A stretch of DNA of 31,260 nt from Bremia lactucae (taxonomy: Eukaryota; Oomycota; Peronosporomycetes; Peronosporales; Peronosporaceae), in NCBI RefSeq assembly GCF_004359215.1, contig NC_090615.1, positions 913,833 to 945,092 of the forward strand, given 5' to 3'. Each line of letters begins with the position of its first letter. Position 1 is the stretch's first letter. Under the pieces are notes generated by a model. That model saw only the letters and a list, made by a program, of their open reading frames with translations, did not search any database and had not been told where the DNA came from. The translations under genes and the position numbers were made by a program. Positions 1-8,850 of this stretch are shown piece by piece.

Positions 1-1016
1 TCGAGGACACTTTCGTCCATCGATGAGCTGCTGAGAACCCGTTCGTTCTCTGCAAAAATTACCGCTGACCGATTGTCGGTTACGTAATCGTCCTCTGTGA
101 CGTGTACGCAGATCTGGTTGATTTTACCACAATGGACATCTCTCAAGAACCGCTTAGGTTCTAGGGTTGGTAATTGAGTTATCTCCGAAGTTAACTTCGG
201 AGGCGCATACAGATCAATATTGCAAGCGCCTACTCTTGAACCGTTATTTACCAAGACATTTAATGTCTTGGTTTCTTCCTGGGATTTTTCCACAGGCTGC
301 CGAGGGATAAATCCCTCGGGATTTTGAAGTCTAGTAACTTCAACTATTTGAGGAGATTTCTCCTCAAGTACGTGGGGACCTCTTCCCTCAACGTCTTCCG
401 AGTGTGGTTGCGCTATCTCAGTCATGTCCTCTACGGTCGACACTTAACTCGACCTAGGATCATCGTGTTGTCCCTTTGGAGCAACCGGTATACTCCTTAA
501 TTGTCGCCCGCTAGGCGTACGTTCATGTCTCAATCCACTCGACTTATTCGAGTGGTAGACCTTTGGCACTGCCTGTGAATTAGCACAGCCGCCGGCAGCT
601 GACTCCACAGGGTGATTAGTAATCACGCTGTGATCTTGTGCAGTCGTACTAACGACAGTACCACAAGTGAGGCCATCGCACTCACTCGTAGTACGTCCAC
701 ACACTTGTGGACGCTCCAACACGTTCGTTAGATGGCCATCTGATGAACTAGTTGCAGGCATCTTTACGGATCGATGCTGCCAGCTGATTCTTGGCTCATA
801 TTTTCTGAGCCAAGGTAAAATTTGGATGACATCAAATTTGTCATTTAAATCCAGTACGATGAAATCATCATCATACTGTAAATCTCTTAACGTGTAGTGA
901 AATGGTACTACGCGTTTCATTACTGTTTTCGATGCGCCTGTCGCTAGACGCACCGTCATCCTTGTTGGAGGGATGTCGCGCTCAACATATTTGAGCCTAC
1001 GACCCTCAAGTGACTT
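1..1016 (-). pseudogene. G1 protease C-terminal half and PR-RT linker
   Basis: Polyprotein piece read on the minus strand from about 1016 down to the window edge. The first part contains the C-terminal motif of a retroviral-type aspartic protease, where the usual hydrophobic-ILGLPWL becomes VIQILPWL. The active-site triad lies upstream and is not present. One in-frame TAA at 444-446 is the only stop: the same frame stays open from 443 to base 1 and keeps G1-like protein sequence, so this is a single nonsense change in a polyprotein and not a natural end. The linker has no recognised domain. The strand carries many short perfect inverted repeats (see findings). It acts, when intact, in maturing the Gag-Pol particle proteins. 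Confidence 0.75.
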
Positions 1017-1019
1017 ATT
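1..1019 (-). mobile_element. G1 Gypsy (chromovirus) fragment, protease to RT linker
   Basis: Internal fragment of the G1 Ty3/Gypsy family in minus orientation. The protein it encodes matches the protease-to-RT linker of the plus-strand G1 copy at 25468-26473: shared stretches include the region around VRLATGAS, the DDxFIVLD block, LPWLRKYEP and the linker words APPKLTSEIT and LSSSSMDESVL. The right edge is an abrupt joint near 1019-1020 with a plus-strand G2 gag, so the two are head to head. The left edge is the window boundary, so RT probably continues outside. No LTR is seen here. It is read as a truncated element because the N-terminal half of the protease is missing. Confidence 0.8.
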
Positions 1020-1544
1020 ACCAACCGGCAAACAACGAAGTGCTGCTTCAGGTGCGCTTGTTTGGAGCGCGACAGGCGAAGCGATTTATGCAAGAGTATT
1101 TGCAAGAGATGCGCTGTCGGCATCCATAACCGTAGGTCCAATTCCGAAGCACATTAAGGTGCCCACGTTTATAAACGGACTACGACATGGCCCATCGCGA
1201 CAGGCACTTTTCAGAAAGGTGCCGTCGACGATAATGGAACAGGCTTCCAAATTACCTTGGTTATGGAGCAATCCTACAACAGTGCCTCGGCGACAGTTTG
1301 GTATAAGATGTCGGCCGATAGGTTAGATGCCACTCCCATGGAGTTGAACAATGCAGACGTGGTCTGTTACAAATGCGGCAAGCGCGGCCATATGATGGCT
1401 TGCTGCTATGCCAGGGTCCCTACTGGGGCGAAAACGCCCAGCAAGAGGACTCCCTTCCCAAAGAGCGATGGCAAGAACCAGCGTGCAAGACGCATGTTTT
1501 CTGCATCGACCACTGAGGGGTCGGGAAATGCAGGAGCGCAGTAA
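1020..1544 (+). pseudogene. G2 gag, C-terminal half with CCHC zinc knuckle
   Basis: Nucleocapsid end of the G2 Gag protein. A retroviral-type zinc knuckle C-x2-C-x4-H-x4-C is complete at 1365-1406 (C37, C40, H45 and C50 counted from the codon at 1257), followed by a basic Lys/Arg-rich tail. This part of Gag binds the element RNA in the particle. The upstream capsid part (from about 1020) aligns with 20740-21030 of the second G2 copy but contains frame breaks. The frame ends with TAA at 1542-1544, and this stop overlaps the ATG of the protease frame at 1544-1546. The N-terminal capsid region present at 20160-20740 in copy 2 is missing here. Confidence 0.8.
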
Positions 1545-2383
1545 TGGCAGGATGCCCAATTGACGCGGACTCTGAAGCTATGTTCAGAGTTGTGGAACAA
1601 ATGGGTAGCATAGTCCTCGAGGTCTCAAAATCTCGGAACTCAACCCTGCTGGTCTTTAGCACGCATGTAAGAGGCTATGACCAGGTAATGACCCTCCTAG
1701 TGGATTCGGGTGCATCGCAAAATTTTGTGAAACTCGCGGCTCTAAGAAATAGACCGGCGATGTTTGAGTCACTTTGTTAGGATAACAAGCGAGAAGAGGC
1801 GATCGTTCGTTTAGCGAACGGCGCGCTCGTAAAGTCTGAGGGAGTTCAGGTAGAACTCGCCTTCAGCTTTAGTGACTTCTCTTGTAAAGAGAAGTTCACA
1901 GTGCTAGGTATGGAGAGTCAGTATGACCTCATCCTAGGCATGCCATGGTTGGCAAAACACCAACCATGGAAAGACTGGCGTACACGCACAGTTGCGAGCT
2001 CTACGCAGGACACCGGAAAGGATGTGCTCCTGCGAGAGGCCTATGCAACTGATGTCGTGTCGAACACAGTTGAGGGTGCGTTGACGGGATGTCAAACGTC
2101 ACCAATTCCTACCCAGCTCGTGGAGACTGAGGTAGTGAATAGGACGATGACAAGTAGTCATGCGTCCGAATGTCCTGCACAGAGCCGAGAGCCTGTGGCA
2201 GTAGACGGCGAGCTGACAAGAAGTCATGCGTCGCATAAACCGGCACAGTGCCAAGAGCCTGGTGCGGTTGGAAGGGGTGCGTTAGCCAGGAGTGCAACGG
2301 CACCCGCTTCCCAGAATAAGGTCGTGGTGACTCGAAAAACGAGTACCCGACAGATTAGGACGATCAAAGGCACGTCTAAATGA
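1544..2383 (+). pseudogene. G2 protease and proline/serine-poor linker
   Basis: Retroviral-type aspartic protease of G2. The active-site motif LLVDSGASQNFV is intact (Asp-Ser-Gly at 1703-1711), and the C-terminal ILGMPWL motif follows near 1934. One in-frame TAG at 1778-1780 splits the frame; the matching codon in copy 2 (near 21453) is CAG, so this is a Gln-to-stop change. Downstream is a linker with two imperfect repeats of about 22 residues, each with SHAS and PAQ words. The frame ends with TGA-like decay at 2381-2383. The start at ATG 1544 overlaps the gag stop as TAATG, suggesting separate initiation, or a frameshift joint in the ancestral element. Confidence 0.8.
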
Positions 2384-3735
2384 GTGACCTTTGGATCACT
2401 CTCTAATAAAGAGGACGGGCCTTCGAACGAGATATTCAAGGCCGACAAAGACGAAATCGCGGTGGCATCCTCAGTTGAGGTGCTCCGGCAAGTCTCTAAA
2501 TATGCCGAGGAGATAGTAAATCTTCCGGAGATGTCGTAGGATCTGCTCCTTGCCGAATTAACGGAAGGAAAGATCCACGAAATAGTCACACCAGTTCCAG
2601 AAGAGAACTTGGTGGACTGCTGCTCGTCGTCCACAATGGACGAGAGCGTCCTAGAAACGGACAAAAAGAAGCGGTACGCTGCTCAAGGCTGGGATGCCTT
2701 GAAAGACAGCCGTTCTTTGAGGTTCTATGGAAACATCGCGATGTGTTCCTAGAAGAAGTGTAGAGCCGCCCACCAGCAGATAAACGGATCGGGCACGAAA
2801 TAGACCTCGAACCTGGCACCAAGTATTGTGTGACCAGGAATGGCCGTTGCCTAAAGAACAAGTTGATTATATCGATGAGTTCTTCGACAAGCGAGCCAAG
2901 GCGGGACATGTGTGTGAGAGCAAATCGCCTCACTGCAACCCGACCTTTTGTGTGCGTAAGCCACATGTGGATGGCGCGTGGTTCATGCTTATAATAAGCT
3001 GAACACGGCAAACAGTACCAGCGCAAACGCCAATCCCGCGGAAAGATGTCTTGTTGAACTCGATAAGAAAGTCAACTATTTTCGCCGCGTTGGATTCGAA
3101 GGATGGCTACTATCAGGTACTCATGAGAGAGTCCGATGAAGCCAAAACGGCAGTAAGCACCCCAAGCGGTATGCTTTGGGAGTGGCTTGTTATGCCCAAA
3201 GGTTTGAAAAACGCACCAGTGACATTAAACCGATTGGTGGCTCACGTGATACGTCAGCATCGTGCCTACGCGCCCCATTACTTTGACGATGTATTCGTGC
3301 ATATTAGGGCCGAGGACGGGCTGAGCGCAATAGAGTCGCACAAGCATCAGTTGGACGCTGGGTTGCAGAATACAAAGGACGCCCAATTGTACGACAACTT
3401 GCAAAAGTGCGTCATAGGGGTCCCTGAAATACTTGTGCTGAGCTGCATCGTAGGTACGCAAGGTGTACGAGCAGACCCAGACAAGGTAAAATCAGTAAAG
3501 GAATGGCCAATCCCACGGCATGTGAAGGATTTGCGCCAATTCCTAGGGCTCGCTAATTACTTGCATAAGTATAGCAAGAATTATGCGGAGCAAACTAAAC
3601 CATTATCTGATCTCCTTAATAAGGACACAGAATGGGTTTGGTTGAAAGAACAAGAACATGCGTTCACATCAGTGAAGCAGTCTCTTGTTGAGGCACCGGT
3701 CTTGACATTGCCAGACGCGGAAAGGCCTTTAGCGT
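2384..3735 (+). pseudogene. G2 reverse transcriptase
   Basis: Ty3/Gypsy reverse transcriptase, which copies the element RNA into DNA in the particle. The N-terminal part (about 2690-3040) is in several frames and has a TAG at 2761-2763. The central part from 3051 is open: FAALDSKDGYYQV holds the first catalytic Asp, followed by the PSGMLWEWLVMPKGLKNAP block. The HYFDDVFVH catalytic box has both Asp residues (FDD at 3282-3290). The thumb and connection follow, with the words RADPDKVKSVKEWP and LRQFLGLANYL. All three catalytic aspartates are therefore still present even though the reading frame is broken. The gene is dead because of the upstream stops and the RNase H shift. Confidence 0.85.
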
Positions 3736-4215
3736 CGTCTGCGATGCAAGTAATTTTGCAATCGGCAGCGCGCTCATGCAGAAGGATGACGACGGCGTTG
3801 ACCGTGTCATCTCTTATCAGTCCCGGCTATTAAAAGCCGCGGAACTGAATTACCCGTGCCTGACAAAGAGCTACTTTCAATAAAGTATGCTCTTGTCAAG
3901 TTTCGTGTGCACCTTCTGGGCACCGAACCATTTGTGGTTCATACGGATCACGCATTACTGCGGACCGCAATAAATTCACCGCACCTCTCGCCTAGAATGG
4001 CAAGATCGCTCACATTATTCTCTGAATTTAATTTCAAAGTTGAATATAAGCCGGGTAAGTCGAATGGATTGGCTGACGCTTTATCGCGCAGACAAGACTT
4101 TGAAGTTAGATACCAGGAAAGTGTGTCTAGTTCGAAACCACAATGTCAGCCGTCAGAATTGGTAGCCAAAAAGGCATACTACGTGACGAGCTCATTGGCC
4201 TCTGAGATAAAATAG
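3700..4215 (+). pseudogene. G2 RNase H
   Basis: RNase H domain following RT, which removes the RNA strand from the hybrid. After TLPDAERP near 3725 the family sequence FSVVCDASNFAIGSALMQ is found one frame over, consistent with loss of one T from a TTT run (copy 2 keeps cccttta-type spacing at 23269). A second shift near 3858 moves to the frame with ELLSIKYALVKFRVHLLGTE, VHTDHALL and GLADALSRR. The catalytic Asp of VCDAS and the Asp of YTDH/HTDH are visible. A TAG at 4213-4215 ends the open stretch, but protein-like sequence continues in the same frame into the integrase. Confidence 0.8.
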
Positions 4216-4782
4216 AGATACAGTCAGGACGATCATTGTCGGCTGCAGTTGGATCACTTTGGTCGACGAAAGGTTTCCCTTTCGTCGCACCTACAAGCTA
4301 AGCAAAATTGCTTTAGCTACAGCGATGGCCTGTTATGGTATCAGCTGTCACCTTGTGATCCCTTGAGAATCTGTGTTCCTCACGACACAGATCTCAAGCT
4401 GGTGATTCTTCACAAGTTACATGATGCGCCGTTTAGTCGACATCTGGGCTGTGTAAAGATATTCTTACGAGTGTCAGAGAATTTTTGGTGGCCACACCTA
4501 TATAAATGGGTGGCCAACTGTATTCGCTCTTGCGAATAGTGTCAGCGCATTAAGCCTGCACCATCTAGCAGTGCACCACTATAGCCGCTACCGATTCCAA
4601 CGGATTATTGAAAGTCAGTAAGTCTGGGCTTCATGTTTGGCATGCCGCACGATCGTAAGAATCGGACGGGGCTCGTCGTCTTTGTAGACAGACTAAGCAA
4701 AGTGGTTCATTTAGCTCCATGTAAGACATCGATCACAGGCAAGGAAGCAGCTCTCTTGTTCCTGGATCATGTATACCGACTC
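4216..4782 (+). pseudogene. G2 integrase, zinc-binding and start of catalytic core
   Basis: Gypsy integrase, which inserts the cDNA into the genome. The zinc-binding HHCC domain is recognisable (HDAPFSRH near 4420-4443 and the cysteine pair near 4531-4542), but an in-frame TAG at 4537-4539 falls between the two cysteines. Further stops are TAG 4582-4584 and TGA 4609-4611. The core begins with SLGFMFGMP. The family pattern at this point is DF-x2-LP, so the first catalytic Asp appears to be Gly (GGC at 4627-4629). VFVDRLSKVVHLAP is intact after it. The G1 LTR at 4783 removes the second Asp, the Glu and the C-terminus. Confidence 0.8.
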
Positions 4783-5237
4783 TGAAACGGGGTTTATCGT
4801 TACATGAAATTAACACTTAAAGGTTGTTAATTAATATATTATCTAAAAAGGTAGATGATATTTGGAGGATATTACTTTATAAAGTAATTATCAAAATTCT
4901 TTTCCTTAAATAGGTATAGGCCATTATAACTATTTATTCCGCAGACTAATAAGCTCCAGAGGTAATCAAAGAAAGTTACAGATAAGATAGAGATGAGAAT
5001 TCAACTACATGTTTAGTATTAGATTATAATTAAGTTAGCATTTACAAAGGTAGAAGAAGACACACTTAATTATATCAATAAAGTTTTCATTTTACCCTAT
5101 TTAAGCTAGTTACCTTATAACGAAGTCTTCTTCTGCACGTACTAGTGTACGTGAAATAACGTAGGGCATCTCTCGCAACTGAAGCAGTGCGAAGTGGACT
5201 TGTACTGAAACAGTACAAGTCATAGTACCCCGTTACA
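4783..5237 (+). repeat. G1 LTR copy 1
   Basis: 455-bp long terminal repeat of the G1 family, matching 29818-30271 along its whole length and 18996-19132 at its start. It starts TGAAACGGGG (TGTAACGGGG in the other copies) and ends CCCCGTTACA, so its ends form a 10-bp inverted repeat with one change in this copy. It sits inside the G2 integrase and is followed by a primer-binding site and G1 gag, so it is a 5' LTR. The U5 side has tight hairpins at 5173-5192 and 5197-5221. The A/T-rich middle probably carries the promoter and polyadenylation signals, but I cannot place a start site. Confidence 0.9.
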
Positions 5238-5239
5238 CC

Positions 5240-5257
5240 TGGTAGCATTTTGTAGTC
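5240..5257 (+). other. G1 primer-binding site
   Basis: TGGTAGCATTTTGTAG starts two bases after the LTR end. The same position after the 29818-30271 LTR reads TGGTAGCACTTTGAAG. TGG pairs with the CCA end of a tRNA, so this is the place where a tRNA primes minus-strand synthesis. The tRNA species is not identified. Confidence 0.6.
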
Positions 5258-5287
5258 GGCCCAACAACCACAATTCCCACATCTAAC

Positions 5288-6304
5288 ATGGACATGTTAG
5301 ATGATAGTGGGAATATGCATCACGTTTCCCCTGAAAGCTTCTCCTTTCTAAGTGACATAAAAAGGAGTGCGACGAACGAATGAGTTCGACCGTAGGAAAC
5401 GATGAAATCTTGGCATTGCTGTCCAATTTGGACAGGGATGCCCTCCATTTAACAATCGCCAAGTTCATACAACATGAACTTGACAAGATGAAGGTAATAG
5501 TAGCCTTGCTGAATCAGCAAGGCCCTCAACGGGAACAACTGTTGAGGTTACAACAGGTATAGTAGACCCCTGTACCTGGGATGACGCCAATACGTCGTCC
5601 CGAAACTTTAAAGATTGACATCTCTAAGTATAGGGGAGTCGAAGGAGACTCCCTCTTGAGATGGTTTGTCGAGTTGGACGATACCATAAGGGCATGTCAC
5701 ATCATTGACGAGCAAATGCGAGTCGCATTCGCTCAATCAAATTTGGCAGGTCGTGCCAAAACTTGGGCATTGGGCCTTAAGTTGCATGAACCATACGTCT
5801 TTGGGTCCCTAGAGGCTTTTAAAACCCGACTCCAACAGACGTTTGAGCCACCGAGGGCTGGGTTCAGAGCTCGTTTAGAGCTTCTAAAATTCAAGCAAGG
5901 CAAGCATGATGTCACAATTATGCCCAGCACATACGACTATTCGCGAGTTGTACTACAAATAACCCAGTCATAAAAATACGTTGATTACGGTGTTCATGCA
6001 AGGTCTTACGGATGGTCCCGTAAAGACCCGCCTGTTCCACTTGGAACTGGATACGCTTGAAGAAGCAATATTCGTTGCGGAACAGGAGGACTTTAGCTTG
6101 AGGCAGGCTCAAGCTAGTTCGTCAACATATCCTCCAAGACGACACGAGTTAGGAGGTCCAGAACCTATGGACCTCTCTTACATCGAAAGCGAGAGACCTC
6201 GCTTTTCGAGCAATAAGCGATTGCAGAAATGCAATCACTATCAAAAGTTAGGACACTACGCTCATGAGTGTAGTGCTCAATATCACAGCAAGGAAGCGGT
6301 TTAA
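5288..6304 (+). pseudogene. G1 gag copy 1
   Basis: Gag of G1, the structural protein of the particle. It starts at ATG 5288 (MDMLDDSGN), as in the copy at 30322. One base is lost near 5372 relative to that copy, moving to the frame of MSSTVGNDE. Two TAGs follow at 5560-5565, then the capsid part with TLKIDISKYRGVE, AGRAKTWALGLKL and YVFGSLEAFK. Another shift occurs near 5905, and the frame moves again before GLTDGPVKTRLFHLELDTLEEA (about 6001-6065). The zinc knuckle near 6226-6267 reads C-N-H-Y where the family has C-x2-C, so the second zinc ligand is Tyr. The body ends where the truncated G2 LTR begins, so no pol follows. Confidence 0.85.
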
Positions 6305-6311
6305 CCAGCTT

Positions 6312-6753
6312 CTCTTGCGTGCAGTGAGGTAGTTGTGGTGGGCGCGTTAGCGACCTCAGCAATTGCACTAAGTACTCTGGTTAAGTGTCGTTACGGGAGC
6401 GGTAATCCGTCTCCTCGTGCGCACTTACCAAGTAAAAAGTAGTTTTCAGACTGATTTATATTTAATAGAATTAAATATAAATACCTATTTTTACCAATTA
6501 AAATGTTATCTCTATAGATATCATTTTATATGTATTGCGAGCGTATCTTTCTTGAAAGCTTGCGTAACGGATGAGGCTCGGCGTCATACCTCCTAATGTG
6601 AATGCACCATGTGCATCACATGCACAAGGGTTGGCTCACAAATGTGAACCACACCCGAGTGCTGGGTCTAATTACTTTTTGACCTTCCCCTTGAATTCAC
6701 CAAGTGTACTTAACATGGACTGTGTAACATAAGGGCAACTTTAGCCCGTTACA
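6312..6753 (-). repeat. Truncated G2 LTR, minus orientation
   Basis: Read on the minus strand it starts TGTAACGGGC at 6753, then GCTAAAGTTGCC, the GTGCATTCACATT block and the ACTACCTCACTGCACG block, matching the G2 LTRs at 19648-20113 and 24534-25041. The last 70-90 bp that those copies have (to CCTACA) are absent, so the left end is a deletion joint with the G1 gag. No G2 internal sequence is attached: it is a solo or remnant LTR. Its right edge cuts the 5' part of the CR-like gene that follows. Confidence 0.8.
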
Positions 6754-6781
6754 TACTACGTCGAGCTCTTGTGCTTGTTAA

Positions 6782-8591
6782 CGAGTGCATTGGCGAGGAG
6801 GAGGGATATTTGGAGGGCTAATAGACACGAATTCAAAAGTAATAGATCTGGCCCCTCCCCTTTCATACGACCCGGAGGCTTTTAATGCTGGAGGTCTTGT
6901 TAAGGTTACGTTTCCACCGTTTGTATTGACGCACACGATGGATGCGCATTAAAAAATGTTTAACAAGACATCTACATCGGACTCGGACACATGTCACCCA
7001 AACGCAGAAGCCAAAGAGAAAGAAAAGGACGACATGGCAGGTGGCGAGGTACCACACGATATCGCCGCATACAAGGCGATTGTGCTTGGAAATGAAGAGG
7101 AAGCTTTACTCGCTTTGATGCGCATGGGTCGTCCGTTGTGGTGGAGCACGTACCACAACGAATCTGTTGGCACAATTGATCTATTGCAGTCTGTTAAGAT
7201 GGTCGTCCTCCTAGCAGCGAAAAAGCTTCTGCTTGGAGCAAATCCCGATGAAGTAGCATACAATGAGACGACCATGTATGGTGTTGCGTCGATGCTGTGC
7301 CGATTGGGAGTACGTCCTCATATGACGTCGGCACTAGCGTCACAGGCCGTGGCTGATTTCATGGCTATACTTGCCTATGCCAATTTTGAGAAGGATGGCT
7401 ATCTCAGTTGCTATGCGTCGGATCCAGTTCTTGCTCTAGGTGCGATGAAAGTATGGTATACCATCGACGATGGACTTGCAAAGTACATTTTGCCCCAACT
7501 TCGTAAATTGATTTTGGATGAGGCAGTGGACACATGTGGAATTGGCGAGATGGTTGCTCGCAGTTTGCTGCTTCTTGCGATGGACAAATGTGCATTTGAT
7601 GGCAAATCGTACAAAAGCTTTAATCTGAAAGCTCCATTTGTGCCAGTGTATTCTTTTCTGGCAGTGCTACAAGTGTGTGAATTGGAACCAATAAGTTCTA
7701 AGAAAACGGCAGGCTCGAAAAAAATGAAGAATCTTCCAATTTTCAAGTCCTGGATATATCGATGGAAAGACTGGCGAATGGGTTTTACTCACTTTGTGCA
7801 GTTGCAAGTAGAGCCAAATCAAGACACTTTGTGGTATTTGCTTGGGCGTCGAGCTGCTGGTATTTTCCCCCGGAACCGATCTAATCATTCCAATGTTTTG
7901 CTCAAAGTCGGACAACGCGTCATGCATGGAGATCGACGAAACGAGAAATGCATCGGATGGAATGGTGTCTATGATTTTAATTCAGGTTAAAAACCGATTT
8001 CGAACAGATAGTGAGTTCAACGAGTCGGTGACACGAAAACTTTCTCCTAAATATGTGTTTCAAAGCAAGACCAAAAAGAGAAACAAGAATAAAAAGAGGA
8101 AAGCTGCAAAGAAAACTGTGGCTCAACGTTCTCCCTCGGAACAGGAGAACCCGCTTCGAATGAAATCGGTCCAGGACGTCATTCGCATATACGTGAATTT
8201 GGGTGAAAAAAAGACTCCAAGGACTCCCGCTAAATTCATTTATTACGCATCAATTGCTGACGAATACGCTAATTCAGGTTACGATTCAGGAAGAACAAAG
8301 GAGTGCGTACGAGAGCAAACGGCAAAATTGGGGTTTACGTTTTGTTTCAACTCTCTGGGCTGTGACACATACCCGTTTCTTACTCAAAAGTTGGCGCAAT
8401 GCTTGGCCAACTTTATCGAGTCTCGTTGGAATCCCATCGCGCTTTTGGACGGCGATTTAAATTTTCGCCGCACCGCTACAGATAGCAATAAAAAAAGCAA
8501 CGCGATTTCTTCAAATGTGCTGCCGGATGATGTGCTTAAAGTGATGGCGTCCGAAGGGCTGGTGGATCCACCAGGACAGAAAATAAGGTAA
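6782..8591 (+). pseudogene. CR-type (Crinkler/RHS-like) protein C-terminus with nuclease-like motif, broken
   Basis: A cellular gene remnant. Open protein-like sequence runs from 6782 (words GGGIFGGLIDTNSKVIDLAP and DPEAFNAGGLVKVTFPPF). It is stopped by an in-frame TAA at 6950-6952, then continues in the same frame from ATG 6956 for about 295 residues, with a Leu-rich helical block (GEMVARSLLLLAMD). Near 7842-7860 the sense moves one frame to ELLVFSPGTDLIIPMF. The Asp at 7878-7880 and the IQVKNR motif at 7983-7994 resemble the D and (E/Q)-x-K residues of PD-(D/E)XK nucleases. A Lys/Arg-rich stretch follows. The NTPase half typical of the family would lie upstream and is replaced by the G2 LTR. 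Family assignment is from memory of fungal and oomycete CR proteins and is moderate; the two breaks are clear. Confidence 0.55.
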
Positions 8592-8830
8592 GCTTTTGTT
8601 GACGAGTAAGGGAGTCAAGGGCTAGCGTATCTACCGGGACAGAGAGAAGGCAAGCGTACAAGCGTATGATAGCGAGTAAGGGAATGAAGGGCTAGCTTGG
8701 TTTCGTTGTAGGTCCCATTGAATAGCTATTTCGATTGCGTTCTTTTAGTCGTGACTTTGCTGGATCTTTATTTGCTCGTTTAAAAAAAACTAAGCTTTCT
8801 GCCTACTGGTTTTTGCTTTGTATACGATAA
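8588..8830 (+). other. Candidate intron and last exon of the CR-like gene
   Basis: The stop codon that ends the second frame (8589-8591) lies inside a consensus splice donor, AG|GTAAGC, at 8588. A pyrimidine-rich acceptor TTCTTTTAG ends at 8748. Removing 8588-8748 (161 nt) joins the frame to RDFAGSLFARLKKTKLSAYW and a stop at 8828-8830. This is inference; the intron is longer than the other candidate introns here. If it is not spliced, the gene ends at 8591. Confidence 0.3.
8602..8696. repeat. Two 25-bp direct repeats, 70 bp apart
   Basis: The segments 8602-8626 and 8672-8696 share GAGTAAGGGA and AAGGGCTAGC with only a few mismatches. Between them is a stretch with its own short repeat (CAAGCGTA twice). 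They lie within the candidate intron of the CR-like gene. No function is visible. Confidence 0.6.
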
Positions 8831-8850
8831 TTATGCGTTTAAAGAAGAGC

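Larger units (their letters stand above)
1020..4782 (+). mobile_element. G2 Gypsy element copy 1, internal region only
   Basis: Plus-strand Ty3/Gypsy internal region in the order gag C-terminus, protease, RT, RNase H, integrase, which is the Gypsy order because integrase follows RNase H. It aligns over long stretches with the complete G2 element at 19648-25041, for example at the zinc knuckle, protease and RT. The 5' end is lost at the joint with the minus-strand G1 fragment. The 3' end is lost where a G1 LTR starts at 4783, inside the integrase catalytic core. No G2 LTR remains on this copy. Gag and protease are in different frames, and RT to integrase has several stops and shifts, so it is non-autonomous. 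Confidence 0.85.

Noticed and set aside
7133..7159. 9-bp perfect hairpin in the CR-like gene
   Set aside because: A single case in about 2 kb fits chance, unlike the clusters in the Gypsy elements.
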